Assembly: GCF_000189635.1 (NCBI RefSeq)
Contig: NW_002476355.1
Span: 248,001 to 312,000 of the forward strand
DNA length: 64,000 bases
Source of the DNA: Tetrahymena thermophila SB210
Lineage: Eukaryota > Ciliophora > Oligohymenophorea > Hymenostomatida > Tetrahymenidae
Reading direction: 5' to 3'
The notes under the pieces were generated by a model. The model worked only from the letters and a program-made list of their open reading frames with translations, was not told the DNA's origin and did not search any database. Both the position numbers and the translations under genes were made by a program. This document shows, one piece after another, positions 14,056 through 26,728 of the stretch (positions within the stretch are counted from its first letter, which is position 1; each line of letters starts with the position of its first letter).

Positions 14056-15380
14056 TTATATGCCTTGGCAACTATGAAAAACAAAATCACTTAACTTATT
14101 ACTTTTCCTTCCTTATTCATTTAGATTTCTTACTGGTTGATTTTTATAATCTTAATTAAGTAATCTACAAAGATTTTTAAGTAACTTTGGTCATCAGATT
14201 AATTGAATATAAATAATAAAAGTACAATAAAAATAGAAACTCTAAATAAAAATCTACTACTACCCTCCTTATATAATTTTTCCACTCAAATTACTAACTA
14301 AATATAAATAAACTAATAAATAAATGAACATATTTTTTATTTTGTACAATTACTTTCTATCAATCATTTATTTCATACTGTCAATTTTTTAGTTATTAAA
14401 TATCATATTTGTTTCCTTAAAATATCTAAATTTGATCAATTTATTAACTTTTTTTAAAAATATGCTTTTTTATTTGTTTGTTTGTTTGTTTGTTTGTTTG
14501 TTTGATCAACTAGAACTCAATCAATTTATTCAAAAAAATAAATTTTTATTTAAATTTTTTGCTTAAAATATAAATTTTGAGACTAATTAGAAAGAAAATT
14601 ATACATGAATAGATATATAGATAGATGAATATATTCTAATTGATTGATTAGTATTAAATTAAGTATGCTAATAATTATTTATAAGTTAAACAATATAAAC
14701 AAATCATTATAAAAAATATTAATAAAATTACTAAAATAAGATGAACAAATTTTCATTTTTAAATGTACTATTTATTTATTATATTAAATTATAAAATATT
14801 TATTTTTTTAATGTTTTTTCTAACATTAATTTATTTATTTATGCATTTGTTGTTTTCTTTATTAAATTAATTTTAAGCTATTTCGAAAAAACTAAAGCAA
14901 TAATTATTAATTTCTAAATCAACCAATCAATTGGTATCAGAGTGAGTGAGGTATGTATGCGGTTGGTTACTATGTGAAAATAGTCATATTCAACACAGTA
15001 TTAATTGTAATATTAATTAATAAGTTATTTTTGACGAAAAAATGAATGAATGAATAGATTGATGGACACATTTTTCAATAGAAAATAAAACAAGAATTTT
15101 ACTTTAGTGTATTTGTAATAGTTAGTGACTATCTATTTCTGATATTTAATATATTATTATATTTTTGTATTATTATTTTTGCATTAATTAATTAATTACT
15201 GTTTAGTTATTATATTTTGTATATTTTAAGAAGAGTGAGTAAGAGAAAAAGAATAGGAAAGATTAGTTGTGTTATATATGTTTTTTATTTATTTTATTAA
15301 TGTCATATATTTATTTATATTTTAATAATGTGGTTCCGAATTGTTTTTAATAGTTAATTTGCTTAGTTTTAAATAAGTTC
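14056..15380. other. Convergent intergenic spacer
   Basis: Spacer between the 3' ends of a plus-strand and a minus-strand gene. AT-rich with a TTTG microsatellite at 14473-14505 and short ATTT/TTAA runs. No exon or RNA gene was recognised. Confidence 0.55.
14473..14505. repeat. (TTTG)n microsatellite
   Basis: About eight uninterrupted TTTG units in the convergent spacer. Confidence 0.95.
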
Positions 15381-18300
15381 TCAACAGTAAGACGATTTTT
15401 TAGCACTTGGAGTATCTTGATAATCCATATTTATATGAGGGTAGCACTTAAAGGCTGAATTTGAAGAATGTTAGAAATTATTCACATTGTGATTTGTATA
15501 CAAATTATTTAATTTATGGTTTGAACTAAAGTTTCTCATATTGAAATATTTATCCACAGAATTGCAGTTTAATCTTGGCTCAGAGTCGAAATCCAATAGT
15601 TTGGAAGGAGTTTCATATTTATTGGGTGTAATGAAATTATGATTCTAGCTTTAAATAATTATATTGTTATTTGAACTGTTATTGTTGTTGTTGTTGTTGC
15701 TACTAGTGTTGTTATTATTATTGTTATTGTTATTGTTGCTGCTGCCACAAGAAGATTGACTATTACCAGAACTGTTTGAATTTGTTGAGTTGTTTCCTGC
15801 ATTACTTACTCCCAAAACAGGATTTGAATCCTTGGAAGTGGGTAAAGCTAAACTTTAGATGTTAGGATTGATATTTTCTTTAGAGAATGAGTTGTTAGCC
15901 ATAAAGTTATTGTAATCGTCATCGTTATTGAAATTGTTTAATTTGATTTATTTGTTTTGCTTTTCTTCAAACTTAATCTATTTTTCAGAGTTAGGAGGGA
16001 TTATAGGAGTCACTGATTTAAAGATAGACCTATCTCCTTAGTTTGTTTTTTAATATTTTTAAGGTGTTTAGAAATTTGAGTTTTCACTGCTGTCAGAGTG
16101 CTAGCTCATCATATTACTACCCATATACATATGGTGAGGATGTCCCATTCCTGGATGGCGCATTCTCATTTATTATAAATGATGAGGAGGGGGAGGTGGA
16201 GGCATCATCATATGACCTTATCCATTGGTGTTTCCTCTCATGCCTTAGTGGTGAGGAGGTGGAGGGGGAGGATGATGATGACCCATTTATCTATAATGAG
16301 GATGTTGCATATGTGGAGGAGGAATAGGGTGTTACATATGGTGTGGGTGAGGATAACCTTGCATATGAGCCATCATATGAGGTGGTGGAGGAGGAGGATA
16401 ATAACCAGGGTGGTGGGGATGATTAGCATAATAAGGATGAGGATGATGAGGATTCATCATATACATGGGGTGCATATAAGGAGGACCATGCATAATCTTT
16501 TTTATTCCATTAGGATTTTAAGTATTTACATTTTTAGAAGGATTGTTGGTATTGATTGGAACCTATAAAATATTATTAACAATTTATTATAATATGAATT
16601 TTAAATTTAAAACACCCCTTATAATAAAAATGTATATTTAAAAATTAAAAGAATATAATTAAAATTTTAAGGAGGGTGTTATTAAGTCAATAAAAATAAA
16701 TTTACAATTTAGTTGCTGATTTCTGGCTCTTTTACAGATTTAGGTTTTCTACCACGCTTCTTTTTAAGTTTTTCGTTTCCATTTTTAGTTGAACTTAAGA
16801 TATCATCATCGGGTGATTAGTCTAAATTAGGTACTGATGATTTATCTTATTGTACGGTGTTTAGAAGGGTTGAAGTAGCAGAAAGTTAATTGTGATCATT
16901 ATTTACAGATGCTTCTAAAACATTGCTATTGCTTTTCTTGACATGAGACATAAAGGTAAGATTTTTTTAACATGAAGAATACTTAAGAGCACTTCTGACT
17001 ATATCAGCAAATATAGGGTTTTATTAGACATAATTTTCTACAGAAAGAGGAGTTTCAAGTATCTTTTCAAGATGCTTAGTATCACTCAAATTGACATCAG
17101 TGTTCATACCTTTATCAGCTGAGAGTAAATTGAGGGAGGATTCCTTATCATTAGGAGTTTATTACAATAAATGGTGGTGTTAGTAATATTCATCAGAGTA
17201 TTAGATAATTTATTTACGGAAATTTTCAAATTCTTTGATATTGTGTGGGATTCTTTAAATTATTTCCTTGACATCAGCTGTAGATGCGGCAGCGCTATTG
17301 GGGATATTTTTGAAATTATTATTGGAAGATTTGTTGTTATTGATAGGAGTAAAGTGATTGTTTAAATTATCTTCATTCAATTGTTACTATTACTTTTCTG
17401 CTAAAGCAGCTTATTTGGCTGCAGCTTTCAATGCAGCTTTAGATAATTTCTTGGTTAATGGAACTTGGATTAGCTCCTATTCCTCATCGTCATTCTTTTC
17501 TTCATTGCTTTCGTTTCCTCTCTTTAATTTGCTTCCTTTCACAGAAACACCACTGTTGGTGGGGGTAGAAGAAATAGCATTGTTATTTCTTCTTCTGCGA
17601 GTTGTTTAAACAAAATATTAATCAACTCCTTCGTCTGCCATGGCTAACAATTATTTTAAAATTTCATCTTCGAATTTTTTATATTATGATGTAATGTCGT
17701 ATTCTGGGCTTTCTCCTCTCTTGATGTAAGCGAAGCGTTAGTAAAGTTCAGGAATACGCTTTTTCATGGATGAATTCCAGTGGTTTTTGATAGCGTTATC
17801 AGTTCTACCAGGCAAATATTGAGTAATTTCAGCCCATTTATTTCCTTTAAGCTTGTGACACAAAAAGAGTACCCATTCTTCATCATCTCCCCAAGGCTCT
17901 TTGTTGATTTTTGGGTTTAAGTGATTATGCCATCTTTCACGACATTGCTTACCAATTCTACCAGGGATGTGTTAAGCAATAAAAGTCCACTTTTAAGGAC
18001 CATGCTATTCAACTAAGCGGATAACTAATTTATCTTCTTCTTCGCTCCAAGGCATCTTTTTGGCTTTAGATGAGTTGCTACCATCGCCTTTACCACCTTC
18101 TTCATTTTTATTGTCTTCGTCATCGTCTCCAGAGCAAGATTCATCTTCTTCATCGACATCTTCGTCGTTATTTTCTTATAATTATTTTTCTTCTTATTCG
18201 TCCTAAGATTTTTCTTCGTTTGTATTTTCTTCTTAATCTTATTTCTTATTTTTTTTATTTTACTTTTTCTTTAAAAGAGGAATAGGAGGGACAGAAGTAT

Positions 18301-19580
18301 TATTACTTTCACAGGCAAGCTATTAAGGTTATTATTTCTTTGCTAATTCACTTTAATTTTCAGTATCACTTTCATCTTTTACTTTGTTGTTAATAGTGTC
18401 CACAAATTTATTATTATTTGTATTATTATTATTATTCTAGGAATCAAAATTCAAATTTTTATTTGATTTATCTACTGAAGAACTCCTCTTTTTAACGATT
18501 TTATTAGATTCCTTGCAATTTAGTTTGTTTTAATTATTTGAATCTCCCAATTATTACTAGTTTGATTTAGTAGAGGCTTTTAAAATATTTTCTTCTAAGG
18601 ATTAATTAGATTCTTTTAATGACAACTTTTCCTCATTATCATCTTCTTGATTATCTTCTTCTCTTCTTTCTTCATCAATTCCTTGATCCTTTACCTCGCT
18701 TTCACTGTCTTCACAATCATCAGCATTTTCTTATTCTTCATCCTCATTTTCATCTTCATCTTACTCTTCTTCGTCATATTCTAATTCTTCATCTTGGTGT
18801 TCCTCATCTATCTCAGAATCTTGTTGCTAAGAATTTTCAGCATCGCTAATATCACCTTCTTCGTCATCACTTTATTAAAGGGAGTGTTTATTCATTTATT
18901 GACAGAATTAAAGAGTATTTTCAGTTTCTAATTAAATATTAAATATTTGAATGAGTTTGTTAATAAAACATTTAAAAAATAATATATTTTTATTCAATCT
19001 ATTGCAAAAATCAATATGCAATTAGTGAGTTGTTGCAATATAATTTTGAAATGAATTTACTTTGGTCACAAATACGAATGTTTTCGATGTCCATGTCGTG
19101 TTCATCGTTGTGAATTTCAGACTTTCTAGAGCGAGTGTTAGCAGATTTATTATTAGCTTGATTATGATTTGGATATAAAGATTTGAGAGGCTCTGAATGA
19201 CTTTCAGAATGAGAGCTTTTACCATCGATAAGCTTCTTTTGGTGGGCCTTCGCCTTACTTTACTTAGCGAGAAGCTCCTGCTCAGCCTTTTCAGTAATTT
19301 TTCTGACTCTTTTAGGGCGTCCACTTTCAGCAGCATCTTAAGCATTGGAGGCCTTTTCTAGCTGAGCAGCAAGATTTACTACAACACTATCTAGCTCTCT
19401 CTTGGTGGATGAGATTTAAAAATTATTTTATGCTTCTTCTTGGTGATTTTATTATGATACTTTCTTTGATTTTTTTTGAATTAGCTTGGTTTGTGCTGGT
19501 TACTGCTATTCTACTTAATCAGTCTCATCAATGGACTTGCTATTGTTGCCCTTAGTTTGGCGCTTTGATCTTCTCATCAT
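15381..19580 (-). CDS. R2R3-Myb transcription factor with two AT-hook motifs
   Basis: Exons 19580-19061, 18927-16706 and 16562-15381 (phases 1 and 0), 1307 residues. Two Myb repeats occupy about 465-570: KMPWSEEEDKLVIRLVEQHG, then RIGKQCRERWHNHLNP; and EPWGDDEEWVLFLCHKL, then GRTDNAIKNHWNSSMKKR. All expected tryptophans are present, so a c-Myb-type R2R3 DNA-binding domain is clear. An AT-hook-like GRPKR lies at residues 87-91 and a canonical hook RGRKP at 898-902. The region between hook 1 and Myb is very acidic (DEEHQDEELEYDEEEQDED and later blocks). The last exon is rich in His, Pro and Met (HPHHPGYYPPPPPPHMM), with Asn/Ser homopolymers near the end. It is likely a nuclear regulator that binds DNA through both Myb and AT-hook contacts; target genes cannot be read from the sequence. 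The start is the first of two adjacent ATGs. Confidence 0.93.
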
Positions 19581-22500
19581 TTTATTGGATGTTAATGCCT
19601 GTATACAGTGGATTCGAGAAATAATTATGTTAGGTTTTTTTTGAAGTGAGTTTATGGATTGTTCACCTATTTGCTTGTACTAGTGTCTTCCACTCCGTTT
19701 AACTCTTAGAATGGCAAGGAATGTCTTCTCTATTGTCTTTGAGTATTTATAAATTGTTTTCTTTTTAAAGAAGAATTCTTTTTGCTTTTTATTAATGTAT
19801 TTTTAATAAAAAATAAATGAAATCCGTCTTTTTTTCCTTTATCTTGTTTGGATTCTTTTAAAGTATTAAGAAGTTTTAATTCAATTAATTGTTTTTTTGT
19901 TTTTGATTTTCTTCTCACTTTGATTGCTTTTTTGCTTGCTTTATTTGATTTGATTGCTTAATTTTCCTTTCAAATTCTTTGGTGTGTTTTTTGATTTCTT
20001 TTAATTCAAATTTAAACGCTCTCGTCAGCGTACATAACTCACTAAAATTTTTAATTTTCAAAAATAAGGGGAAAAATAGAGCTCATTCAATTTAATTAAT
20101 TATTCAATCTAATCATTTATTGTATCTAATCATTCATTGATCAATCAATCAATCAATTTAATTTTTGATTTATCTATCAATCAAATTTTGATTTATTCAT
20201 TCAATCAATCAATTAAATTTTTGATTGATTGATTTATTTATCTATCAATAATAAAAAAATAAATAAATGATTGAAAGAATAAATGAGTGAATAAATCTTT
20301 ATTAAATAATTTCTATGAGTATCACAATCGCAAATACAAATTATTAAATAAATTAGAACTCATTCATTCTACCAATAAATCAAATTAATATAATCATCAA
20401 AAAAAATTAATTAATTTTTAAGACTTCTCCTTTGACTTGTTAATAAATATTATTAATTTTTTTCTAAGCAGAGACGATAAGTATTTATTTATTTGTTTGC
20501 TTTCTTGCTTGCTTGCTTTGAAAATTTGCTAAACTCAAAGAATTACATTTCAAAGCAATGATTATTTTTTAACAGGCTTTCGAAGGAAGAATCAAAAAAC
20601 ATCGATAATTGATGTAATAAAGATAAAATAACCCATATTTTCAAATTTAAAAAGCTCTTCAAGATGTTTATAAACTTTATTCTGTTTGATATTTTGTTTT
20701 CTGAAGCATCATGAACTATTTTACCACTTTAAAAGTCTCTAATTTTTAAAGGATTTGAACTGTCGAGTGGGAAAAAATGGTAATTATAATAAATGTTATT
20801 GCTTTTTTTAAAGTAGATATTTAAGTAAAATTTTAAGCCTTGAGAATAAAAATTATATTCGCTTATTCAAACATTTGATAGATAAAAAAGTATTTTGTGA
20901 TTTTGACAAAATTAAAAATATTCAAATTAATACTAAAGTATTTCAAAAATTAAATTTGTTAAATGAAATTCTTATTTCAAAAATCAATTAATAAATAAAT
21001 GATCAGTTTAAATATTTATTTTTCTGCCAAATTTTTTGTTTTAAAATTACTTGTATTAGTTAATTCCTTTATATAGATTTAAATTATTAAACCAGTCAAA
21101 CAACAAATTTAATTTTTTATTTGTTGATATATTGATTGGAGAAAATACTAAAGAATTATTATTATCATACATACACACAAATAAACAATCTTATGCTCAT
21201 TAATAAAAGCCTAATTTGATAAAGATAATTTCTTATTTGAATTTCTTTATTTATTAAACAAAATATCAAACAAATGTTTATCAAAGAGTTTAATTAAATA
21301 TAATCTATCCAAAAAAAAATAGATCAATAAAAAAGCATTCAAATTTGAAATTTTGGTAGCAAATTAATTGTCTAAAGGTCTGTCTGTCTGTTTGTTTTTT
21401 GATTTTTGATTAAAAATCTCAATTTAGCTACGAAAGCAAATAAATAAAATTCAAATTCGATGCAAACAGAGATTATATCTTACTGGTATTAATTTTGAAT
21501 TTCAATTATTAATAATGGTTTGTTTCATTTCAATTCTACTCATTTTAATATTATCAAAAAAAAAAATTCCGTAGTCAAATTTCTTTTAGCTTTTTATTAG
21601 CTATAAAAGAAAAAATTCATCTAGTTTTTTCTGATGTTTGGCTGACTATCATAATAATAAATAAAAAATAAAGAATTTTGAATGTGATAGTAAACTAAAT
21701 TTTATTAAAATTCAAATTTTCAATCACATTTAAAAGTTATTTAAATGAATCCTTCCAAATAAATATTTTCATTTTTCAAAATATATCTGTAAATTTAGAC
21801 AAAAAACTGTTCTAGAATAAAGTGTATTTACGAAAAAAATATCTCCCCAACTTTCAAAAATTTTTAGTTTTTTGGATACTAAAAAAAAAATTTCAAATTT
21901 TTTCAAAATCTTCCGCAAAACAAAATCGTCAAAAAGTGGTAAGTTATTTATGCTTTATTCATCTTAATTATTTTCTGATTAAAATTATAGATTAAATTCT
22001 TTTCGCATAAAAAAATGTTAATGCATCTAATATTTTGTTTTTGTTTACTTTTAAGTAATTATTTTTAAAATTATTTACACTAACTGTTTCTACAAAGACT
22101 TGAATAAAATTACATTTAAAATATTTATATAAAGAAAAAGTTAAAGTAGTAATATGTATTTTTTACAAATCGTCTTTAACTTGAAATAAGAAATAATATC
22201 TATCTAATTGATAAATTTATAAATTGGTGAAATGAATGAGAGCATATTATTTTAAATAAAATTATCTTTCTTAAATTTTAAAGGAACACATTTATTTATA
22301 TAAATAATTACGATATAAATGAGAAACATTTTTTTTGGATATTTTAGAAGACGATTCTTTCAAAACAATATTTAAGAAAAATAAAACTTTTTTTTCAAAA
22401 TGAAAAAGCTTGATTGGTTTACTTTGAAAAATTTTTGGCTATCTATTTAAATAGAAAAGGCTTTCTTTGAAAATTATATTTAAATAATAAGCCTGAAGCT

Positions 22501-23937
22501 GTATAAACAAAAATTACTTTTTTAAATCATTTTATCTTAAAAATTGAAGCTTAAAAATTTATTTTTCACAATATATTAGTAAAGATTCTTTACCTTTTAT
22601 TGAAACAAAACATGTAAATTATTATACGCTAAAAAACTCTGTTACATTTTATTAGACGTTCAAATATCCTTTTAAAAATATATCTAAAATTTGTTGTTAA
22701 AATAACTAGCAAGTATATATAAAATCAAACTCTATTAATCATTATGCTATCCAAAAAATTATTTTAATATTTAAAAAAAAAATAAAAAATATGCTCTTTT
22801 TATTTCTATTCTCCTAAATTATTAAATATATTACTTTAGCAAAATTAATAAAAAAATAATTATTAACTGGATTAAAATTAAAATATATAAACTAAGATTT
22901 AATATTTATGATAAGTTTTAGCATTTATTTTATTTTTCAAAGAATATATTATATTGTTTAAAAAAAAGGTATTTTATTTTTAAGAATATTTAATCAATAT
23001 CAAAAACAACCATAAGAACCATGCAATAAAAAATGTTAGTTCAGATTGAAAAGATTTAGTTTGAAGTTTTGAATTATAATTTTTATTTTTAAATCTCAAA
23101 ATAATGCTAAGATTTTTATAATAACAAGCTTTAATCTTTATGTTTTACTAAAATTATTTCAACTATTTTATTTAAATTAAGCTCTAAATTTTATTTTAGA
23201 AACAGAATTAATTTGAATAAAATTGTAATTTATTTTTAGTTTAAATCTAATTTTTAATTTATTTATTTTTTTAGAGTATATTTTATATTTCATTCATTAA
23301 CTTTAATTTTTATTTTTAATATATGTAAACAAGTAGCAAAATTATAAAAAAATTAAAACTATTAAAATAAATTTTAATATTTCATTTCAATATTAATTCA
23401 AATTTATCTCATACAAATTATTATTATTAATATTTATAAGTGTTATTTTTGTAAATATTTACTTTTAATGTAATTTTATTCATTAAAATAATAGCAGTAA
23501 CCTTATTCATTAATAAATTTTATTCATAAATTGATTTAAATTGTTTGATGTTTAAAAAAGGAAGAATTTAATTTTTGGAGGCAGTAGAGTAAATATATAA
23601 TTTATAAGAGGTCATTAAAAGAATGAACTAGTTGATGAACAGATAATTAATTCATAAGACGCTAAATTATTAGCAAAGAAGAATATTAATAATGAAACAT
23701 ATATTTATTTTTTTATTTATACATCAATCAAAAGTTTTAATTTTTATAAACATTAGGAGATTTTGTTTGTCTGTTTGTTTTTGTAAATTTATTAAAGATA
23801 GGTTTTTCAAAATATTATTTTTTTTATTTTTTTTATTTTTATTAATTTTTTAAAATATAATGTGAGTTCTGAAATATCAAATACATGCTTATTTATCTAT
23901 TTATTTGACAAGTAAGTTAAGAATTTTGTCAATAAAT
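19581..23937. other. Long intergenic region upstream of the Myb gene
   Basis: About 4.4 kb of AT-rich sequence with AATC/GATT and TTTG/TTGC microsatellite patches. It should contain the Myb promoter and the 3' flank of the 7-TM gene. On the minus strand, about 20870-20400, two frames stay free of TGA for over 70 codons and one reads protein-like, but no start or confirmed splice pair could be fixed. Nothing else coding was supported. Confidence 0.5.
20112..20235. repeat. AATC/GATT microsatellite cluster
   Basis: Runs of ATCAATCAATCAA alternate with TTTTTGATT words. The two types form imperfect inverted pairs (ATTGATC...GATCAAT). Low-complexity DNA upstream of the Myb gene. Confidence 0.8.
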
Positions 23938-25641
23938 TCATGAAGAATAATTCTTTTTCATTTGATTAGAGCTATCTGTTTCTCTGTACTAGTCTACTAA
24001 TACTTAATTTTATGAGGTTTCATTGACTGTTGTATCTTATCTTAAATCACTTTTTTCTGTATTATCGCTTGTATTTATATTAAAATTTGGATTATTTGGC
24101 ACATCATAGTTTTTCTTATCTATTTTTTGTATGCTTTCACTCAAATCTTTTACTATGTTTTCTGTACTTAAACTGCTGTCAGGGTCATGACTTTTATTCA
24201 AAAAGTAAGATTAGGACTAATTATGACTTTGATTATTGAGCTTTTAAACATCATCGACTTTCATACTCATTCTATCGATAAATTCATCAACATCTTCTAA
24301 AGTATTTCTTCTTTGTAAGAATATGCTGTCTACATTTTTGTTGATTGTAACTTAATTTTTTTTACTAGCATTTGATGGAGTGTTATTATTATTGCTGATA
24401 TTGCTTTTCTGACTTTTGTTATTGTATTAATTTACTCCCAGATAATCGTGACTGCCTAAAGCCGGTTATTCCTTTTAATCAGCTTAATCCTTTTTTTTAA
24501 TCATTCCTGCAAACTTTTTCTTATTTTTATAATTTTAGCTAAAGTTTTCATCTCTTGAAAAATCAAAATTCTCTGAATTCATGAGTTTAGAATCAAGGCT
24601 TCCTTGCATATTTTCATCTTCGTCGTCTTAATCATTTGGCATAGCAAAACTCAAAAATTATTGGTCTTGGATTAAAATACTTCCACCTGCTTTTTTAGCC
24701 TTGAAAGGAACATAGTAAAAAACGTAAGGTGCTATCAAACAGGGTGTGATTTAAATTATTTAGTAAAAAGTCAAAAAGACTTAGCCCCAATCTGTTTAGG
24801 CTTAAAATTCGTTGCTTCTCTCCCCATCTCCCTAGCACTCGATAACATCATTAAGTGCATAAGTTCTAATTGCATCCATAGATATTTAGATAGCAATAGT
24901 GAATATGAAGAGAAATTCAATCAGTTGCAACTATTTCTTTAACTGCTTAAAAAATGCTCCCTCCTTATCAGATTATACTGAATTGTTCATTAAAGAAATA
25001 GCTCTTGACAGTTTTGGTGGCAATAAGTGGTTGTTACCATCAGGAGTAGGATTAGATTGTTAACTAGTTTTGTTTGCATTGTTTCCCCCTTTCATTACTT
25101 CATTATCTCTTACCTTTAAAATGTCAAGAAGAGTGGAACCAAAAAATATACTAAAGACGGTATAAACAAGCATTACACCCATGGGATATAAATAAGCTAA
25201 AGAAAACCAATCATTGCAATCTAAAGGGACAACATCTGATAAGGTTAAAATATTCATCACTAAACAAGTAAGTTATGCAAAGCCAAACGCTAATACAGTG
25301 TATCTTTTGACAGTCTTTTATTTATGAGGATATTTTATACGCAGACATAATTAAGAGCAGCTGGTAGAAATGATTCCAAAAGTGAGAGCTTGTGAATACA
25401 AAGCAGAGATGATGAGTTTTGTATCCATAATAAAAACATTTAAAATGAGTTGCAGTAGAGATTGTATGATAGTCGATGAAAGGGGGACCAATTCAAAACT
25501 ATATTTTTTATGGGTGTAAAAATGCATTTTATATATAATTCTACATATTATAGCTATAACAATAAGAGAATAAACTGTCACTATAATCCCCTTCATGCAG
25601 CCAAACACTGACTCACAATCTAACTAAATTTCAACTGACAT
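23938..25641 (-). CDS. Seven-helix membrane protein with long cytosol-like tail
   Basis: A single uninterrupted exon of 1704 nt encodes 567 residues, from ATG at 25641 to TGA at 23938. Seven hydrophobic segments fill about residues 15-330: for example GIIVTVYSLIVIAIICRIIY, FELVPLSSTIIQSLLQLILN, LYPMGVMLVYTVFSIFFGS and FLTFYQIIQITPCLIAPYVF. A ~45-residue polar loop lies between helices 5 and 6. The remaining ~230 residues are polar and rich in D, S, N and K, with possible phosphorylation sites (KLMNSENFDFSRDENF). Topology resembles GPCR-like or THH1/TOM1/TOM3-type proteins, but I see no diagnostic motif of either, so the function stays open. It has no introns, unlike most of its neighbours. 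It may act as a plasma or endomembrane receptor; that is inference. Confidence 0.85.
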
Positions 25642-26728
25642 ATTAATATTAAGGCTCTTAATGTTCAAAAATCTAAATTATCTTTAGTCTATATTTTACC
25701 AAAATATTTCATTAATCAAAAATGAATGAATGAATTAACTAACTATCAAGAATATTTCAAAAGAAACCCAAAAAAAATGAGTGAAAATGTTTAAATAAAT
25801 TTATTTTTAGATTATTAAGGAAAAATGAATTTAATTGGTCTATCAATATTATAAAATATCTTAAAAAATGATTACTTAAAACGAATAAGCTTGGTATTTC
25901 TTTTAATCTGAGTGTATTGATTTTAGACTATCTTTTAAACTAAATTTCTTTCCAATGAAACGATAAGCTTATCTTTCAATTTCTTTTATAATTCATTAGA
26001 AAGTAATAAAAAATTAATTGCAAATTATTAATAAGTCTTTTTTGATCAAATTTTGTGTATCCTCATAAGCAAGCAGACAGGCAGACAGCTAAATATTTAT
26101 ATTAAAATCAAATTAAGAAAATTAGCTTAATTACAATTTTCTCTGATAAAGATAGAATTTTAAGGATAAATAAATAAATAAATGCATCCAAAGTAATATT
26201 CTTTGCATTAGAGTCTGGTAGTTAAAATAAAAGAGAATCTATTTATCCCAAAAAATAATAATTATTTATAGATTTTTTTATTTAAATTGATATTTTATTT
26301 TATCAATTAATTAATTAATTGAAGTTTACACTCATTTAAATAAATTAAATTTTTTCTAGTATATTAAAAATATTTAATAAATTCATACTTTAAATTATTC
26401 GCCTTAACATTGACAATTAAAATATTTTTTGTTTTAATTTTAAAATTTTCATTTATAACAATAAATTATCTAAAAAACCTTAATATTTGATAATTAATTT
26501 GTTTATATAACATGTGTTTTGGATATCAAAATATTTAAAAAAAAGTCATTTAATTCATAAATAAAGCGCAAATTTTAATTTGCAACACTGACGATTTTTT
26601 AAAACACAAATTATTTTCTTATGAGAATTGTGGCAATCCCTTAAAATTAATTTCAGAAATTAATTTTCTACCTAATCTATCTAATCTTAATTTTGACAAT
26701 TAATTGCTAATCTCAATAAAAATTTCAC
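25642..26728. other. Intergenic spacer
   Basis: AT-rich spacer between two minus-strand genes. A 28-codon ATG..TGA frame near 25825 on the plus strand is too short to support. A small AAGCAAGCAGACAGGCAGACAG patch lies near 26070. No RNA gene was recognised. Confidence 0.5.

Noticed and set aside
16043-18849. Several plus-strand open frames, including Arg/Met- and Leu/His-rich ones
   Set aside because: They are the reverse strand of the His/Pro/Met-rich, acidic and Ser-rich exons of the Myb gene, which explains their odd composition.
19022-19345. 107-codon minus-strand frame rich in Leu, Lys and Ser
   Set aside because: It overlaps exon 1 of the Myb gene on the same strand in another frame. 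The Myb frame has the AT-hook-like motif and continues in phase into exon 2.
19577-19918. Lysine-rich frame running up to the Myb start codon
   Set aside because: It starts at GTG, has no ATG after the preceding TGA, and no splice join to the Myb frame was found. Probably 5' leader sequence.
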